From Clostridium sp. MCC353 (lineage in GTDB: Bacteria; Bacillota; Clostridia; Lachnospirales; Lachnospiraceae): DNA of 64,000 nucleotides. The notes beneath the pieces are model-generated. The model was not told the DNA's origin and made no database searches. It saw only the letters and a program-made list of their open reading frames with translations. Every line of letters begins with the position of its first letter. Positions within the stretch are counted from its first letter, which is position 1. This document shows positions 18,601 to 26,589 of the stretch, piece after piece. The stretch is from NCBI RefSeq assembly GCF_018785315.1, contig NZ_WQPN01000134.1:16810-80809 (forward strand). The letters are read 5' to 3'. Position numbers and translations under genes: made by a program.

Positions 18601-20190
18601 CCGCCGCCCCATCATGACATTTACTCGATTGAGGATTTAGCGCAGTTGATCTATGATCTGAAAAACTCCAATACCAGCGCCAGGATTTCCGTTAAACTGG
18701 TATCGGAGGCCGGTGTGGGCACTGTTGCCGCCGGAGTTGCCAAGGCGGGAGCCCAGGTCATCCTGGTATCTTCATTTGACGGAGGTACGGGGGCGGCGCC
18801 CAGAAACTCCATATACAATGCGGGGCTTCCATGGGAACTGGGCGTGGCGGAAGCCCATCAGACCCTCATCATGAACGGGCTCAGGGATAAGGTGATCTTA
18901 GAAACCGACGGGAAATTGATGACAGGCCGTGATGTGGCAATCGCCTGTATGCTGGGAGCGGAAGAGTTCGGATTCGCCACGGCTCCTCTGGTAACCATGG
19001 GATGCGTCATGATGCGGGTCTGCAACCTGGATACCTGTCCGGTTGGAATCGCCACACAGAATCCGGAACTGAGAAAGCGGTTTAAGGGAAAGCCGGAATA
19101 TGTGGTGAACTTCATGCAGTTTGTGGCCCAGGAGCTGAGGGAATACATGGCGCGCCTGGGAATCCGCACCGTGGATGAACTGGTGGGAAGGACGGACCTT
19201 TTGAAACGGAAAGAGGAAATGCCGGTCAGCCGGGCGGCAAAAGTGGATTTGTCCAACATTTTGGATAATCCATATGCGGGCCAGCCGGTGGCAGGATACA
19301 CTCAGAAACAGGTTTTTGATTTTGAACTGGAAAAGACTGTGGATGAGAAAATTTTCCTTAAAAAGCTGAAATCGGCGTTGGCCAGCGGCCAGAAGAGGAG
19401 CATTCAGATCGATGTGTCCAATGTGGACCGCACGCTGGGCACAATTTTCGGCGCGGAGATCACGAAGGCTCATCCGGATGGGCTGGCAGAGGATACATTT
19501 ACCATCAACTGCACGGGCAGCGGCGGCCAGAGTTTTGGGGCATTTATACCGAAAGGGCTGACCCTGGAACTGGTGGGCGACAGCAATGATTATTTCGGAA
19601 AGGGCTTGTCCGGAGGAAAACTGGTGGTTTATCCGCCTACCGGAGTGAAGTTTAAGGCAGAGGACAATATCATTATCGGAAATGTAGCCCTTTACGGCGC
19701 TACCAGCGGAAAGGCATTTATCAACGGCGTGGCGGGTGAACGTTTCTGCGTGCGGAATTCAGGGGCCACGGCTGTTGTGGAAGGCGTGGGAGATCACGGC
19801 TGTGAATATATGACCGGAGGCCGCGTGGTGGTGTTAGGGCCTACCGGAAAGAATTTTGCCGCAGGCATGAGCGGCGGCATCGCCTATGTGCTGGATGAAA
19901 AGAGCGATTTATATAAGAGGCTAAATAAAGAACTGGTTTCTTTTGAAGATGTGACTAACAAGTACGATGTTTACGAATTAAAGGATATGATCAAGGAACA
20001 TGTGGCCTATACGAATTCGGCCAAGGGAAAAGAAATTCTGGACAATTTCGAATATTATCTGCCGAAATTTAAGAAAATCCTTCCTCATGATTACCGCCGG
20101 ATGATGAATACCATTGTGCAGATGGAAGAAAAGGGGCTCAGCAGTGAACAGGCCCAGATCGAAGCATTTTATGCAAACACCAGAAAATAG
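15634..20190 (+). CDS. gltB: Glutamate synthase, large subunit
   Basis: The 1518-residue GltB makes glutamate from 2-oxoglutarate and the amide of glutamine. Domains in order: class II glutamine amidotransferase (about 25-430; the nucleophile is C25 in DNCGIGAV after removal of a 24-residue propeptide), a central linker, the FMN-binding synthase domain (about 850-1230, with the [3Fe-4S] ligands in CVMMRVCNLDTCPVG), and the C-terminal beta-helix GXGXG domain (about 1270-1480). Length is normal for bacterial GltB. The ribosome site is GAAAGGAAG. The small subunit follows after 21 bases. Together with glutamine synthetase elsewhere this forms the ammonium assimilation cycle. Confidence 0.96.
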   Translation: MDRNQKISASGTPGLYDPRFEHDNCGIGAVANVKGIKTHKTVEQALHIVENLEHRAGKDADGKTGDGVGIMLQISHKFFKKVTRPLGISIGEEREYGVGMFFFPQEELARNQAKKMFEIIVKKEGLNFLGWRDVPINPELIGAKAVERMPYIVQGFVQKPSVINKGLEFDRRLYVARRVFEQCNDNTYVVSLSSRTIVYKGMFLVKELRRFFPDLQDKDYESALATVHSRFSTNTNPSWMRAHPNRIIVHNGEINTIRGNVDKMLAREETMESQFFQSEMHKVLPIINQEGSDSAMLDNALEFMMMSGMELPLAVMITIPAPWSHDKSMPQEVKDFYHYYATMMEPWDGPASIVFSDGDVMGAVLDRNGLRPSRYYITDDGQVILASEVGAIDIDQSHVIKKDRLRPGKMLLVDTIKGRIVSDEDLKMHYASRRPYGEWLDSNLIEMKDLQIPNVGVPEMTAEERARLQKTYGYTYEQYKTMILPMALNGAEAISAMGADSPLAVLSKTHQPLFNYFKQLFAQVTNPPIDSIREEIVTSTTVYVGEDGNILQEAAENCKILQVDNPILTCTDLLKIKHMKKPGFKVEVIPITYYKNTSLEKAIDRLFLEVDRAHRDGANIIILSDRDIDENHVPIPSLLAVSALQQHLVKTKKRTSVALILESGEPREVHHFATLLGYGACAINPYLAQESIKNLIENKMLDKDFYAAVQDYNSAVLHGIVKIASKMGISTIQSYQGAQIFEAIGISKEVVDKYFTDTVSRVGGITLEDIASDVDTLHSAAFDPLGLDVDLTLDSVGSHKERAGQEEHLYDPLTIHLLQKAARTGDYEIFKQYSQALNCGGKTINLRSLIDFKFDENGGIPIEEVESVDSIVKRFKTGAMSYGSISQEAHETLAIAMNRLGGKSNSGEGGESLERLDGGKHGVNKCSAIKQVASGRFGVTSRYLVSAREIQIKMAQGAKPGEGGQLPGGKVYPWIAKTRHSTTGVGLISPPPHHDIYSIEDLAQLIYDLKNSNTSARISVKLVSEAGVGTVAAGVAKAGAQVILVSSFDGGTGAAPRNSIYNAGLPWELGVAEAHQTLIMNGLRDKVILETDGKLMTGRDVAIACMLGAEEFGFATAPLVTMGCVMMRVCNLDTCPVGIATQNPELRKRFKGKPEYVVNFMQFVAQELREYMARLGIRTVDELVGRTDLLKRKEEMPVSRAAKVDLSNILDNPYAGQPVAGYTQKQVFDFELEKTVDEKIFLKKLKSALASGQKRSIQIDVSNVDRTLGTIFGAEITKAHPDGLAEDTFTINCTGSGGQSFGAFIPKGLTLELVGDSNDYFGKGLSGGKLVVYPPTGVKFKAEDNIIIGNVALYGATSGKAFINGVAGERFCVRNSGATAVVEGVGDHGCEYMTGGRVVVLGPTGKNFAAGMSGGIAYVLDEKSDLYKRLNKELVSFEDVTNKYDVYELKDMIKEHVAYTNSAKGKEILDNFEYYLPKFKKILPHDYRRMMNTIVQMEEKGLSSEQAQIEAFYANTRK

Positions 20191-20211
20191 AGGAGAAAGG
20201 AGAGAAAAGAT

Positions 20212-21699
20212 ATGGGAAAGCCAACAGGATTTTTGGAGTTTGACAGGAAAGTCAGTGAAGCGGTGAGCCCAAAAGCCCGTATTAAGAATTTTAATGAATT
20301 CCACACTCCTCTTTGCGAGGCGGAGCAGCGCCGCCAGGGCGGGCGGTGCATGGAGTGCGGAGTGCCGTTCTGCCAGTCGGGAATGATGATAGGCGGGATG
20401 GCCTCAGGCTGTCCTCTGAACAACCTGATACCGGAATGGAATGACCTGGTCTATACCGGAAATTGGAATCAGGCATATAACAGGCTGAAAAAGACCAACA
20501 GTTTTCCGGAGTTCACCTGCCGGGTCTGCCCGGCCCCGTGTGAAGCCGCCTGTACCTGCGGCCTGAACGGAGACCCGGTGAGCATTAAGGAAAATGAAAT
20601 GGCCATCATCGAGCGGGCCTATGAAACCGGCGCAGCCGCAGCCCGCCCGCCGAAAATCCGCACAGGGAAAAAGGTGGCTGTCATTGGTTCCGGCCCGTCC
20701 GGGCTGGCGGCTGCGGACCAGTTGAACAAGCGGGGCCACAGCGTGACTGTATTTGAGCGGGATGACCGGATCGGCGGTCTTTTGATGTACGGGATTCCCA
20801 ATATGAAGCTGGAAAAACAAGTGATTGACCGTAAAATCGACATCATGAAAGAGGAAGGCATTGTATTTATTACGGATGCCAATGTGGGAGCCGGCTATAA
20901 GGCAGGAAAGCTTCTGAAGGAATTCGACCGGATCATTCTGGCCTGCGGCGCGTCTAATCCAAGGGATATCCAGGCGCCGGGAAGAGATGCCAACGGGATC
21001 TTTTTCGCGGTGGATTTCTTAAAGTCCACCACCAAAAGCCTGTTGAATTCCAATTTAGAGGACGGGGCGTTCATCTCCGCCAAGGGAAAACATGTGATCG
21101 TAATCGGCGGCGGGGATACGGGAAATGACTGCGTCGGCACCTCCATCCGCCACGGCTGCGCTTCTGTAACCCAATTGGAAATGATGCCCAAGCTTCCTGA
21201 CAAACGGACAGAGGACAACACCTGGCCGGAGTGGCCGAAAATCTGTAAAACGGATTACGGACAGGAGGAATCCATCGCGGTGTTTGGAAGGGATCCACGG
21301 ATTTACCAGACAACGGTAAAGGAATTCATAAAAGATAAGGATGGAAATGTGGCAAAAGCGGTATTAATCAGCCTGAAAGCCCAAAAAGACCCGGAATCCG
21401 GCCGTATGATGATGGTTCCTGTGGAAGGGACGGAGCGGGAAGTGCCTGCGGATCTGGTGCTGATCGCAGCAGGATTTTTAGGCGCCCAGAAGTACGTGGC
21501 CGACGCATTCGGCGTCGAATTGGACGCCAGAACCAATGTGGCGGCGGAGGCAGGGAAATACCGTACCAATATCGATAAGGTATTCGCGGCCGGCGATATG
21601 CGCCGGGGCCAGTCCCTTGTGGTATGGGCCATCCGGGAAGGCCGGGAGGTGGCGAAAGAGGTGGATAAAAGCCTGATTGGGTATTCTAATCTGGCGTAG
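20212..21699 (+). CDS. gltD: Glutamate synthase, small (NADPH-oxidising) subunit
   Basis: A 495-residue flavoprotein that passes electrons from NAD(P)H to GltB. The N-terminal ferredoxin-like part has cysteine clusters RCMECGVPFC and CRVCPAPCEAAC for two [4Fe-4S] centres. The FAD-binding motif is VAVIGSGPSGLAAA (about 153-166) and the NADPH-binding motif is VIVIGGGDTGND. The C-terminal GDMRRGQSLVVWAI completes the FAD site. It is cotranscribed with gltB. A giant palindrome begins 25 bases after its stop. Confidence 0.95.
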   Translation: MGKPTGFLEFDRKVSEAVSPKARIKNFNEFHTPLCEAEQRRQGGRCMECGVPFCQSGMMIGGMASGCPLNNLIPEWNDLVYTGNWNQAYNRLKKTNSFPEFTCRVCPAPCEAACTCGLNGDPVSIKENEMAIIERAYETGAAAARPPKIRTGKKVAVIGSGPSGLAAADQLNKRGHSVTVFERDDRIGGLLMYGIPNMKLEKQVIDRKIDIMKEEGIVFITDANVGAGYKAGKLLKEFDRIILACGASNPRDIQAPGRDANGIFFAVDFLKSTTKSLLNSNLEDGAFISAKGKHVIVIGGGDTGNDCVGTSIRHGCASVTQLEMMPKLPDKRTEDNTWPEWPKICKTDYGQEESIAVFGRDPRIYQTTVKEFIKDKDGNVAKAVLISLKAQKDPESGRMMMVPVEGTEREVPADLVLIAAGFLGAQKYVADAFGVELDARTNVAAEAGKYRTNIDKVFAAGDMRRGQSLVVWAIREGREVAKEVDKSLIGYSNLA

Positions 21700-21724
21700 G
21701 GGGGTGTTCCTGTTTGAGGTGTTC

Positions 21725-22158
21725 GTGAAAGTTACGCCGTGAATCCCGGGAACGGGGGCAGGCGGCAGGCCAGTCCGGGTCCGGAGGCGCCGGTTTCACG
21801 CCGGATGCGGCTCCAGGCCCCCAGGAGGCCGGGGCACGGTCCGCGGTTTCGGCTCATGGTTCCGGCCGGGGCAGATCTAGGGCTGAAAGGAAGGAAAATG
21901 AAGGGTACCGTGAGCATTCATTGAGAATTTCTGAAGAAATTCTCAATTCAGGCTCCCTAAATCGCTGACTTTGAGGTCAGCGATTTCCCCTCCATTTTCC
22001 TCCCTTTCAGCCCAAGATCTGCCGACGGCCGGAACAAATCGCCGAAACCGCGGACCGTGCCCCGGCCTCCTGGGGGCCTGGAGCCGCATCCAGTGGGAAA
22101 CCGGCGCCTCCGGACCCAGACTGGCCTGCCGCCTGCCCCCGTTCCCGGGATTCACGGC
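21725..22158. repeat. Giant branched palindrome, copy 1
   Basis: Arms of about 160 bases (from 21736 leftward edge and to 22158 at the right) pair with roughly 90-95% identity, including perfect runs such as GCCGAAACCGCGGACCGTG. At the apex there are two small hairpins: TTGAGAATTTC/GAAATTCTCAA at 21921-21946 and ATCGCTGAC/GTCAGCGAT at 21961-21984. The element opens with GTGAAAGTTACGC at 21725, 25 bases after the gltD stop. The two open frames running through it (21739-21924 and 21971-22198) encode mirror-like peptides and are consequences of the palindrome, not genes. It would form a very stable branched RNA if transcribed with gltBD. Confidence 0.85.
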
Positions 22159-22462
22159 TGGGGATTGGGGGAATAGGGGATTAATAGTTGAAAAATAGTT
22201 TCTTTGGTTTATTTTTTATAGCTAAATAAGTGCCAGAGTTTCGAATTTGAATTGTGGAGAAGAAGATGAAGTTCTAAGTGTGTATTTGTGCTGAAAATAC
22301 GCGGTATTTTATGGCGGAAATAGGAGATGAATATATAATTAGAAAAGAACATTTTTAAAAATGGCGGAGATCAGATTGGCGATCATTTTTTCGGCAGAGG
22401 AAAGAAGGGAAGATACTATTACCTGAAAGTATTGGAAATTGTAATAAAAATAAGAAAAGGTA
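22159..22462. other. AT-rich intergenic spacer, no gene
   Basis: About 300 bases between the palindrome and the folT promoter. No open frame longer than 20 codons with a ribosome site, no terminator and no repeat was recognised. Confidence 0.6.
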
Positions 22463-22490
22463 TTTACATTTTTAAATGATATGGTATACT
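22463..22490 (+). promoter_or_regulatory. Promoter of the folate riboswitch-folT transcript
   Basis: TTTACA (22463-22468) and TATACT (22485-22490) with a 16-base spacer; transcription would begin just before the riboswitch. Confidence 0.65.
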
Positions 22491-22510
22491 CATGAAAACA
22501 ATAAAATAAG

Positions 22511-22634
22511 AAACGCAGAGTAGACTTGCGTGCGTTAAGTGCCGGCTGAACAGGGAGTTGTCAGTTGGACGAAAAGAATATTTCTTGGAAAACAGGGAAT
22601 TTCTTGCGGTACACAGGTCGCATCCCGCTGCACG
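22511..22634 (+). promoter_or_regulatory. Tetrahydrofolate (THF) riboswitch
   Basis: Conserved THF riboswitch blocks occur in order: AGAGTAGA (22517-22524), GCGTTAAGTGCC, GGGAGTTG, CAGGGAATTTC, GCGGTACAC and GGTCGCATCCCGCTG ending near 22631. These match the consensus of the class in order and spacing, with one variable hairpin near 22570-22590 (AAGAATATTTCTT). Downstream, CTCCT (22649-22653) is complementary to the AAGGAGG ribosome site before folT, which suggests translational control: folate binding would hide the ribosome site. The downstream gene, a folate transporter, fits the class. Confidence 0.88.
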
Positions 22635-22691
22635 GAAGAGGTATTTATCTCCTGTTGTAGTATGAGAGGTCTGCAAAGGAGGTAATTTTTT

Positions 22692-23264
22692 ATGCGAAAA
22701 TTAGCAACTTTGTTCTCAGATTCGTATCATGAATTCAAACAAGTGAGAACTGTCACAACTGCGGCCATGTTCGCCGCGATTTCCGTAGTTTTAGGTTATT
22801 TTACGATTGTAATCGGGGACTACATTAAGATTGGTTTTTCAACCATAGCCAGTCAGTTTGTGTATTATTTATTCGGCCCGGTGGTGGGCGGTTTGTTTGG
22901 CGGAGCTTTGGATCTTCTGAAGTACATTATAAAGCCGACGGCGGCATTTTTCCCGGGCTGGACGGTCAGCGCCATGATCGCGGGTGTGCTTTATGGGGTG
23001 ATTCTTTATAAAAAGCCCATCAATTTTTGGAGGATTTTGATTGCGGAACTGGTGGTGTCAGTGGTTTGCAATATGCTGTTGGGAACCCTGTGGCTCAGCA
23101 TGATGTACGGTAAGGGATTTATGGTCCTTCTTCCAATGAGGGTGTTTAAAAATATGATCATGTGGCCCATCAATTCCATGCTTTTTTATACCATCAGCAA
23201 GGCGCTGGAATCAACCGGAATATTCCGGATCATCAAGAATTTTCGTATGGTTCAGGCCAGATAG
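22692..23264 (+). CDS. folT: Folate ECF transporter, substrate-binding S component
   Basis: A 190-residue membrane protein with about six transmembrane segments, typical of ECF S components. The early TTAAMFAAISVVLGYFTI and the PVVGGLFGGALDLLKYI stretch are shared with FolT proteins (the latter resembles the conserved GxxGxxGDLL region). It captures folates and works with an ECF energising module (EcfA1A2T) encoded elsewhere. Assignment is strengthened by the THF riboswitch in its leader. The ATG follows AAAGGAGG. A terminator with a duplicated right arm follows. Confidence 0.88.
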   Translation: MRKLATLFSDSYHEFKQVRTVTTAAMFAAISVVLGYFTIVIGDYIKIGFSTIASQFVYYLFGPVVGGLFGGALDLLKYIIKPTAAFFPGWTVSAMIAGVLYGVILYKKPINFWRILIAELVVSVVCNMLLGTLWLSMMYGKGFMVLLPMRVFKNMIMWPINSMLFYTISKALESTGIFRIIKNFRMVQAR

Positions 23265-23273
23265 AACAGGATA

Positions 23274-23363
23274 GCTGCAGCAGGTTTTGGTTTTTGGAAG
23301 AGAACCCAGGCCTGCTGCAGTTTTTTGATTTTGGGAAGAAACCCAGGCCTGCTGCAGTTTTTT
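23274..23363 (+). terminator. folT terminator with a 37-base tandem duplication of its 3' arm
   Basis: GCTGCAGCAGG at 23274-23284 can pair with CCTGCTGCAG at 23311-23320 followed by TTTTTT, or with an identical CCTGCTGCAG at 23348-23357 followed by another TTTTTT. The two right arms lie in two 37-base tandem copies differing at a few bases. The first fold gives a normal terminator; the second copy could act as a back-up. Confidence 0.75.
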
Positions 23364-23496
23364 AGTGGCGGTCATTTTTTGCCTTTTCGCGGTCAGAATG
23401 GGGTGGAGGCGGGAGAGGCTGATATAATGAGGACAGTTCAAAACGTTTAAGTTCTGCAGACTACAAACTTTGAAATTCATGAAAGGGGCGAATGCT

Positions 23497-24555
23497 ATGA
23501 ATTTACTGAAGGGAAAAATAAATGTGGGGATTTTAAAAAAAATAGGGATTTCTATTATGGCCATCTGCCTGTTTTTGATTTGCTCTGCTGTCTTATATGT
23601 TACGAAACTGGCTTCCATGCCGCAGAAACTGCCTGAGACGGAGGGAAATATCGCAGATATCACCAATGCCAATCTGGAAAAATTGACGGAGAAAAAAATG
23701 GATGACTATTGGACCATTGCAATTTTTGGAGTGGACAGCAGGAATGGGGAGATCGGATCAGGAACCAATGCGGACACCCAGATGGTTATGACTGTAAACC
23801 GGGCTGACGGAGCGATCCGGCTGGTGTCCGTGTATAGGGATACATTTTTGATAAAAAATACGGAAACAGACAGTTTTGGAAAGATCAACAGCGCTTATGC
23901 CGAGGGAGGGCCAGTTCAAAATGTGATGGCCCTGAACACCAATCTGGATTTAAAGATCACCGACTACATCACATTTTCCTGGAAGGCGGCTGTGGACGCC
24001 ATCAATATGCTGGGTGGAATTGATCTGCAGATTACGGACGCGGAATATTATTTTATCAATGCATTTATAACGGAAACCGTGAATTGCACCGGAGTGGCGT
24101 CCAGCCATTTAAGCGGTCCCGGAATGCAGCACTTAGACGGTGTGCAGGCAGTGGCTTACAGCAGGCTGCGCCTGTCGGATACGGATATGAAACGGACGGA
24201 GCGCCAGAGAAAGGTGATGGAACTGGTTCTCGAAAAGGCCCGCCGGGCTGGCTGGGAGGAGCTGCTGGGAGTTTTAAATGTGGTTCTCCCCCAAACAGCC
24301 ACCAGTCTGAACTTTGATGATCTGGCAATGATGGCAAAGAATATAACTGAGTATAAAATAGTGGAAACCGGTGGTTTTCCGTTTGACCAGGAAGAGGCCC
24401 GTTTGGGCACATATGGGGCCTGCCTGATACCCAATACGCTGGAATCCAACGTGACTAAGCTCCACAGACTGCTTTATCAGGATGAAGATTATAAGTGTTC
24501 GGATAAAGTAAAGGAAATCGGGAAAGAAATATTAAAACAGGCGGTAAGGAATTGA
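23497..24555 (+). CDS. LytR-CpsA-Psr (LCP) family wall-polymer ligase
   Basis: About 352 residues with one N-terminal membrane helix (about 12-35) and an extracellular LCP domain. LCP enzymes attach teichoic acids or capsular polymers to peptidoglycan using polyprenyl-phosphate-linked donors. Visible family motifs include FGVDSR with TQMVMTVNRADGAIRLVSVYRDT (start of the catalytic domain), GKINSAYAEGG and YSRLRLSDTDMKRTERQRKVM, which hold the conserved Arg and Asp residues. The ATG at 23497 follows AAAGGGGCG; ATGs at 23470 and 23479 lie before that ribosome site. It is followed after 10 bases by a two-component pair, so the three are probably cotranscribed. Confidence 0.88.
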   Translation: MNLLKGKINVGILKKIGISIMAICLFLICSAVLYVTKLASMPQKLPETEGNIADITNANLEKLTEKKMDDYWTIAIFGVDSRNGEIGSGTNADTQMVMTVNRADGAIRLVSVYRDTFLIKNTETDSFGKINSAYAEGGPVQNVMALNTNLDLKITDYITFSWKAAVDAINMLGGIDLQITDAEYYFINAFITETVNCTGVASSHLSGPGMQHLDGVQAVAYSRLRLSDTDMKRTERQRKVMELVLEKARRAGWEELLGVLNVVLPQTATSLNFDDLAMMAKNITEYKIVETGGFPFDQEEARLGTYGACLIPNTLESNVTKLHRLLYQDEDYKCSDKVKEIGKEILKQAVRN

Positions 24556-24565
24556 GGTGTGAAAC

Positions 24566-25282
24566 ATGATCCGGTTTGCAGTGTGCGACGACCAGCAGGA
24601 ATTTGCTGATAAAGAGAGAAACATAATTGAACAATACTGCCGGGAAAATGGAATCGGGGCTGAAATAAGGGACTATACGGACAGTGGAATGCTGCTCTAT
24701 GATATTCAGGAAGGAATACATTTTGATATGATACTGCTGGACATTGAAATGCCCCGGCTGGACGGCATGGAACTGGCGGCGATGATAAGGGAAAAGCTTT
24801 CCCAGGCCATGATTTTATTCGTAACATCCCACACAAAATATGCGATTAAGGCATTTGAACTGTCCGTATTCCGCTATATTCCCAAGTCCGAGATGGAAAA
24901 GTCCCTGCCTCTGGCCCTGTTTGACGGTTTGAACCTGATTTCCTGGCAGGACCGGGAGTGTTATCTGATCGAATCGCCCAGAAAGGTGCAGAAAGTCAAT
25001 ATCAGCGATTTAATCTACATATATAAAAAACAGAAATATGCGATTCTGGTTACAAAGACAGAGGAAATACCGGTCCGGAAATCTCTGAATCAGGTTTTGG
25101 AAGAACTGAAACGGGAAGAATTTTTGATGATCGAGCGGGGATTCATCATCAACCTCTATTATGTGGTGAAAATGGAGGGTTCAGAGGTTTTGCTGCGGGA
25201 TGGAATCCGCCTTCCTGTGGGCGGAAGCTATCAAAAAGAAGTGAGGGATAAAATAGCATCGTTTTGGAGGAAGCGGTTATGA
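24566..25282 (+). CDS. LytTR-family response regulator (AgrA/LytR type)
   Basis: A 238-residue regulator. The receiver domain (about 1-120) has the acidic pair in VCDDQ and the phosphoacceptor D59 in MILLDIEMPRLDG. The LytTR DNA-binding domain (about 130-235) contains LIYIYKKQKYAILVT and FLMIERGFIINL. Such regulators bind direct repeats and often control virulence, bacteriocin or envelope genes. It overlaps the sensor kinase gene by an ATGA junction, so the two are translationally coupled. Confidence 0.93.
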   Translation: MIRFAVCDDQQEFADKERNIIEQYCRENGIGAEIRDYTDSGMLLYDIQEGIHFDMILLDIEMPRLDGMELAAMIREKLSQAMILFVTSHTKYAIKAFELSVFRYIPKSEMEKSLPLALFDGLNLISWQDRECYLIESPRKVQKVNISDLIYIYKKQKYAILVTKTEEIPVRKSLNQVLEELKREEFLMIERGFIINLYYVVKMEGSEVLLRDGIRLPVGGSYQKEVRDKIASFWRKRL

Positions 25283-26589
25283 ACCAATTGTTTTTAGCGG
25301 GAGAGATGGCGGCTGATTTCATTGAGGCTCTGCTCTGTTATCATTTTGTCAATTTATTTGTTCCCCAGAAAATTAAGGGGGGAGTCCGCTTTATCATCTT
25401 ATCGGTGCTCCTTTTAATAACCATGCAGACGGCTGAACATTTTAACATATTTCCACTGATTACCACATTGTGGTTTGTGTTCTATATCTGTATGACATCG
25501 GTTCTGGTATTTCAGGTGGATGCGTTTTATTCGGTTTCCCTGGTCAGTTTTTATATCCTGTGCGCTTATATCATCGACTTTTTCTGCCTGTCGGCCATGG
25601 GAGTGCTGGGGAAAAACCAGCAGTTCGCCCAGATGGTCATAAGCCAGCTCTCTCTGTGGAGGTGCGCCTATCTGGCGGTAAATAAGCTTCTCTTGTTTTT
25701 ATTCTACCTGCTGGTGAAAAAGGCGTTGAAAAAGGAACTTTTTTTTAATGCGTCCATGATATTTACGGTATCATTTTTGGGGCTTTGCGGCGTGGGTTTT
25801 TTATCCTGGCTGACCATCCAGGAAACCAGCGTCCATGCCCTGTTTTCCTGGAGTATGTGCATTGTCCTTTTGTTTGTATTCTATTTCACCCTGCTTTTCT
25901 ATACCAATTACAGGAAGGAAAAGGAGACATCTTCAATTCTGCAGCTGAAGGATCAGATGGTGAGGCGGGAATATGAACTGGTTTTAGGGCAGCAAAAACA
26001 ACAGCAGGAAATGTCACACGATCTGAAAAATCACCTGCTGGTGCTGTCAACCATGATGGAAGAGGGGAGATATGATGAGGCCAAGGCCTATATCGGGCGG
26101 CTGGGAGAGCCGATTAACCGTTTGTCCGGTCAGATTTGGACCGGAAACGCCACCCTTGACATCCTATTGAACCATTTTAAAGGCCAGGGAGAACAGTTGG
26201 GAATCCCTTTCACGATCCAGGCGGACGCCATGAATCTTTCCGGAATGGAGGATCAGGATATCTGCTGTCTGTTTGCCAACCTCCTGGATAACGCGCTGGA
26301 GGCGGCACAGAAAGTTCCGCAGCAGAAACGGTGGGTGCAGGTCAAAATGCGTAAAATCAATGAAATGCTGTTTTTTATCATATCAAATTCCATGCTGGAA
26401 AAGCCGCTGCAACAGGGGCAGTCCCTGATTTCATCGAAAAAAGAGAGCGGGATGCATGGGCTGGGAATCCGGAGTGCGGCCCGGTCGGCAAAAAAATATG
26501 GCGGCGTATTGGAATATGAATATGATAATGAGAAATTTACCGCAGTTATCACATTTTTGGAAGGGCTGCAGCCTTCAGATAATCCATAG
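25279..26589 (+). CDS. GHKL sensor histidine kinase (AgrC-like)
   Basis: A 436-residue sensor. Residues 1-210 hold about six transmembrane segments, with no large outside domain, as in AgrC peptide receptors. The dimerisation/phosphoacceptor helix carries H247 in EMSHDLKNHLL. The GHKL ATPase domain has the N-box CCLFANLLDNALEAA and the G-box MHGLGIRSAARSAKKYGG. The start at 25279 has GGAGG upstream and overlaps the regulator's stop. No AgrB-like processing protease or AgrD-like peptide gene is adjacent, so the signal is unknown. Its last 41 bases overlap the end of the convergent HD-domain gene. Confidence 0.92.
   Translation: MNQLFLAGEMAADFIEALLCYHFVNLFVPQKIKGGVRFIILSVLLLITMQTAEHFNIFPLITTLWFVFYICMTSVLVFQVDAFYSVSLVSFYILCAYIIDFFCLSAMGVLGKNQQFAQMVISQLSLWRCAYLAVNKLLLFLFYLLVKKALKKELFFNASMIFTVSFLGLCGVGFLSWLTIQETSVHALFSWSMCIVLLFVFYFTLLFYTNYRKEKETSSILQLKDQMVRREYELVLGQQKQQQEMSHDLKNHLLVLSTMMEEGRYDEAKAYIGRLGEPINRLSGQIWTGNATLDILLNHFKGQGEQLGIPFTIQADAMNLSGMEDQDICCLFANLLDNALEAAQKVPQQKRWVQVKMRKINEMLFFIISNSMLEKPLQQGQSLISSKKESGMHGLGIRSAARSAKKYGGVLEYEYDNEKFTAVITFLEGLQPSDNP

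Noticed and set aside
21739-22198. Two open frames of 61 and 75 codons with proline- and arginine-rich products
   Set aside because: They are mirror images produced by the palindrome, without ribosome sites.
24065-24465. Several opposite-strand frames of 60-115 codons inside the LCP gene
   Set aside because: Shadows of the LCP coding frame, with no start signals or recognisable products.
24566-26589. Complete Agr quorum-sensing locus
   Set aside because: No AgrB protease or AgrD peptide frame found nearby; only the sensor and regulator are present.
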